This document shows positions 13,328 through 15,425 of a stretch of 15,425 bases of DNA, one piece after another. The stretch is taken from NCBI GenBank assembly GCA_052148775.1, contig JBKQHM010000568.1:1-15425 (forward strand). The letters are read 5' to 3'. The notes beneath the pieces were generated by a model. It saw nothing but the letters and a program-made list of their open reading frames with translations, had not been told where the DNA came from and ran no database searches. This DNA comes from CAVZRC01 sp052148775 (lineage in GTDB: Bacteria; Planctomycetota; Planctomycetia; Isosphaerales; Isosphaeraceae). A program made the position numbers and the translations under genes. The first letter of the stretch is position 1. Each line of letters starts with the position of its first letter.

Positions 13328-14617
13328 ATGCGAATCCTGAGGTTCCCCCCCAATCACCGATTCGCATTGGCCGTCCTGGTCGCGCTGGCGGGCATCGCGA
13401 CCGTCCCGATCGGATGCGGGCCACTCGAATCCGAACGGCTGATCGTGGCGTCGAGCTGGTCGTCTGCCGATCGTCTCCGCATCGAGAACGAATTTGCGAG
13501 GTGGACTGCGGGCTCCGGCGAGGCCGGGCGCGGGACGATCCATCTGGACTGGTTGATCCTCTCGCCCGGGGACGATCCGGCAAGCGTCGCATCGCGACGT
13601 AACCCGCCGGACGTCCTGCTAGGCGGCCCGGCCGCATCATTCGACCGGCTCGCTCGGATGAATCAGCTATCCCCCCTGCCCCTAGAGGGCTCGCCGTCGT
13701 GGGGGGTGGCACGTCGCTCGTGGATCCGTCTGGCCGGGCCATCGACCGGATCGGATCGCTCCGTCGCGATCCGGCCGCCACTGGACCCGATCTCGATTCG
13801 GCATCCAGGTCAGGACGCGATCGTCGCGATCGATGATCCCCGGGATGACCCAATCTCGCTGGCGTGGGCGAAGGGGCTCCTGGCTCGCGATGATTTCCGC
13901 GCGGGCTATTCGCTCCTGGTCCGGGTGGCCGGTCATCGTCGTCGTATCGGTCGGCAAGCCGGCTCCGCGCGAGCCGCCGCCGAGCGCGGCGAGGCCGAAC
14001 TGGCTCCACAGGTTGTGTCCGAAGAGCCGTCAGATCGCACGTCGCAGGAGACGTCCTGGATCGAAGGCGTGGCCATCGTTGGTGCGGCCCGAAATCCCGA
14101 ACAAGCCCGGCGATTCTTGCAATTCCTGGCGGAGACCGGAGCGGCGGGTTTGCCTCCCCGATTATCGGAAAAGTCGACGGACGTGGATGCCCTCCTCGCC
14201 GACCTGCTCGGCGCGACGCTGGTTGATGCCCAGGATGAGCTCTGGACGGCCTGGTCGACCCTGGAACGCGAGGGTTTCCCCGAGAACGCCCTACGATGGA
14301 TGACCGAGCCGCCACCATGGCCGCCGGCATCGGTCGCGAAGATGATGGACGGATCGGGCGATCGCGGTATGTCGATGGTCGAGACGCTGGCCGGCCAGCT
14401 CGCGACGGACTCCTCGCTACGGACCTGGCTCGTCAGGAGCTGGCTCTCACCCCAACGTCTCATCGGTCAGGTGACGCTCGAGGAACTCGCCCAGGCCGCG
14501 GACGGTCGACTCTGCCACGAGCCAAGGTTTCGCGACTGGCTACGAGCCGAATGGACGGCCTGGGCCCGCCAGCGTTATCGGCGGGTCGCTCGCCTCTTGT
14601 TAGTCACTGGTCATTAG
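13328..14617 (+). CDS. ABC-transporter solute-binding lipoprotein (divergent family 1 type)
   Basis: 429 residues from ATG 13328, supported by GGAAG eight bases upstream and a lipoprotein signal that starts at once; TTG 13256 overlaps the previous stop and is unlikely. Lipobox PIGC gives Cys30 as the lipid-attached residue. The rest follows the layout of iron/polyamine-type binding proteins: first strand LIVASSW (about 38-44), then PPDVLLGGPAASFDRLARMN (about 96-115), RRIGRQAGSARAAAERGEAEL mid-protein, and ARNPEQARRFLQFLAETGA later, equivalent to the usual NPEAAxxFxxFL helix. It should capture a solute for the transporter whose ATPase gene follows. Substrate unknown; identity to any well-known binding protein looks low. 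The final residues (LLVTGH) and the stop TAG are read from the 7-base repeat array starting at 14601, so the original C-terminus may have been altered. Confidence 0.7.
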   Translation: MRILRFPPNHRFALAVLVALAGIATVPIGCGPLESERLIVASSWSSADRLRIENEFARWTAGSGEAGRGTIHLDWLILSPGDDPASVASRRNPPDVLLGGPAASFDRLARMNQLSPLPLEGSPSWGVARRSWIRLAGPSTGSDRSVAIRPPLDPISIRHPGQDAIVAIDDPRDDPISLAWAKGLLARDDFRAGYSLLVRVAGHRRRIGRQAGSARAAAERGEAELAPQVVSEEPSDRTSQETSWIEGVAIVGAARNPEQARRFLQFLAETGAAGLPPRLSEKSTDVDALLADLLGATLVDAQDELWTAWSTLEREGFPENALRWMTEPPPWPPASVAKMMDGSGDRGMSMVETLAGQLATDSSLRTWLVRSWLSPQRLIGQVTLEELAQAADGRLCHEPRFRDWLRAEWTAWARQRYRRVARLLLVTGH

Positions 14618-14670
14618 TCATTGGTCATTAGTCATTAGTCATTAGTCATTGGTCATTGGTCACTGGTCAT
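14601..14670 (+). repeat. 7-base tandem repeat array 1, T(A/G)GTCA(T/C) x10
   Basis: Ten uninterrupted units: TAGTCAC, TGGTCAT, TAGTCAT, TGGTCAT, three TAGTCAT, TGGTCAT, TGGTCAC, TGGTCAT. Variation occurs only at position 2 (A/G) and position 7 (T/C), both transitions. TAG units fall in all three frames within the first 31 bases, so the array stops every plus-strand frame, including that of the lipoprotein. The motif resembles the cyanobacterial short tandem repeat TTGGTCA as I remember it. Confidence 0.95.
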
Positions 14671-14685
14671 GAGTCTTGAAGACTC
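14671..14685. repeat. Perfect 7-base-pair inverted repeat next to array 1
   Basis: GAGTCTT (14671-14677) and AAGACTC (14679-14685) flank a single base. It directly abuts the end of the 7-base repeat array. It may be part of the repeat element or a protein-binding site; a one-base loop argues against an RNA hairpin of full length. Confidence 0.5.
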
Positions 14686-14793
14686 GCCCAGGGAGCGGAC
14701 CTTCAGAATTCCTTTTCCCGACCGAAAGTCTCCTGCCGGCATCGAATACCAGCTTATCGCACACTCGCTCTAGCTCCCACTGCCCGCTATCGA

Positions 14794-14894
14794 ATGACCA
14801 GTGACCGATGACCAATGACCAGTGACCAATGACCAGTGACCAATGACCAGTGACTAATGACCAATGACCAATGACTAATGACTAATGACCAATG
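14794..14894 (-). repeat. 7-base tandem repeat array 2, inverted relative to array 1 (x14)
   Basis: Fourteen units of (A/G)TGACC(A/G) or (A/G)TGACTA plus a final ATG. Read on the minus strand the units are TGGTCAT, TAGTCAT and TGGTCAC, the same set as array 1. The two arrays flank 123 bases of unique sequence (14671-14793). The last ATG (14892-14894) is the start codon of the ABC ATPase gene. Confidence 0.95.
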
Positions 14895-15425
14895 CTAAGA
14901 GTCATCCTCGAAGGTCTTGTGAAGCGATACGGTTCGATCGCGGCAGTCGACGAGGCGTCGATGGAGCTTCGGCCGGGCGGGATGAATTATGTTCTGGGAC
15001 CGTCGGGCGCGGGGAAGACGACTCTGGCGCGGTTGCTGGCCGGGCTCGAGACCCCGGACGACGGCGAGATTTATTTCGGCGACCGGATGGTCCAGTCGGT
15101 GGCCCCGCATGACCGGGGCGTCGGCATGGTCTTCCAGGATCTCGGACTATGGCCCGGTCTGACGGTGCTCGAGAATGTGGCCTATCCGCTGAAATCGCGG
15201 AAGCTGGCGCGCCAGGAGCGACGGCACCGCATCGCCGAGACACTGACCGCGCTGCGGATCGACAGCTTGACCGGCCGTCGTCCCGATCAGCTCACGCCCG
15301 AGCAGCGAATTCGGACGGCCCTGGCACGCGCGCTGGTGAGCCAACCCGAGCTCCTGATCCTCGATGAGCCGCTCGGGGGGCTTCACCCTCGGGCCCGGGA
15401 AGAATTCTGGGACGATCTCCGACGG
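14892..15425 (+). CDS. ABC-transporter ATP-binding protein (importer type, 3' end outside window)
   Basis: 178 codons are visible, running off the right edge. ATG 14892 is the start because an in-frame TGA lies at 14886-14888 and the N-terminus (MLRVILEGLVKRYGSIAAVD) has the usual length before the first strand; GTG 14919 is a weak alternative. Seen: Walker A GPSGAGKT at 36-43, Q-loop Gln82 (VFQDLGLWPGLTVLENV), signature region LTPEQ at 134-138 where LSGGQ is usual, Walker B LLILDE at 154-159, and GGLHP at 162-166 in place of the usual D-loop (SALD). It looks like the MalK/PotA/iron-importer group and probably energises uptake for the lipoprotein upstream. No Shine-Dalgarno precedes the start, because that DNA is repeat array. 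The unusual signature and D-loop lower confidence that it is a standard ATPase. Confidence 0.85.
   Translation, partial: MLRVILEGLVKRYGSIAAVDEASMELRPGGMNYVLGPSGAGKTTLARLLAGLETPDDGEIYFGDRMVQSVAPHDRGVGMVFQDLGLWPGLTVLENVAYPLKSRKLARQERRHRIAETLTALRIDSLTGRRPDQLTPEQRIRTALARALVSQPELLILDEPLGGLHPRAREEFWDDLRR

Noticed and set aside
13320..14330. 336-codon minus-strand open frame opposite the lipoprotein
   Set aside because: Its composition is Arg/Pro/Ser-rich with no domain, while the plus strand has a lipobox and binding-protein pattern.
14601..14891. The heptamer arrays as a CRISPR locus
   Set aside because: Units are 7 bases with no spacers, far from the 24-40 base repeat plus spacer layout.
14885..15112. 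75-codon open frame starting in repeat array 2
   Set aside because: It is in a different frame from the ABC ATPase, whose Walker A, Q-loop and Walker B are clear from 14892.

Overview
The window looks like chromosome from a planctomycete, most likely an Isosphaeraceae-type lineage. The DNA is GC-rich with GC-rich third codon positions. Genes are loosely packed with intergenic gaps of several hundred bases. Several proteins are of a kind I associate with that group: exported tetratricopeptide/STN-like proteins, a small conserved hypothetical, and an M28 peptidase carrying a PDZ domain. This assignment rests on protein style and not on a marker gene. I found no rRNA or tRNA, no CRISPR array and no transposase.

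Layout. 1-317: non-coding, with hairpins. 318-1301 (-): LegB-like NAD-dependent sugar-nucleotide 4,6-dehydratase. 1666-2106 (-): small conserved hypothetical. 2685-4394 (+): exported TPR/coiled-coil/STN-like protein with a Gly-Met tail, ending in a run of nine A. 4484-5800 (+): helical-repeat plus DUF2135-like (YfaP-like) protein, whose frame is open back to that A run. 6266-7732 (+): NtrC-family sigma-54 activator with a receiver domain. 7875-9185 (-): exported HEAT/STN-like hypothetical. 9274-10362 (-): M29 aminopeptidase. 10363-11297: long gap with a possible small-RNA unit and a MITE-like inverted repeat. 11298-13259 (+): secreted PA/M28/PDZ peptidase. 13328-14617 (+): solute-binding lipoprotein. 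14892 to the window end (+): partial ABC-transporter ATPase.

How the genes may work together. The lipoprotein and the ATPase look like the binding and energising parts of one ABC importer, with the permease expected to the right of the window. The M28 peptidase lies only 68 bases upstream of the lipoprotein and could be co-transcribed with it, so peptide breakdown linked to uptake is possible but unproven. The two plus-strand proteins at 2685-5800 probably act together outside the cytoplasm and may be one protein split by, or joined through, the A run. The sigma-54 activator has no partner kinase in the window.

The most unusual DNA features are: (1) the A9 run between two open frames that read as one protein; (2) two inverted arrays of a 7-base repeat that supply both the stop codon of the lipoprotein gene and the start codon of the ATPase gene; (3) smaller 7-base-periodic inverted pairs at two other intergenic sites; (4) two hairpins of identical architecture at 4446 and 10954; (5) a promoter-to-terminator unit in the 10.6-11.0 kb gap with no convincing protein in it.
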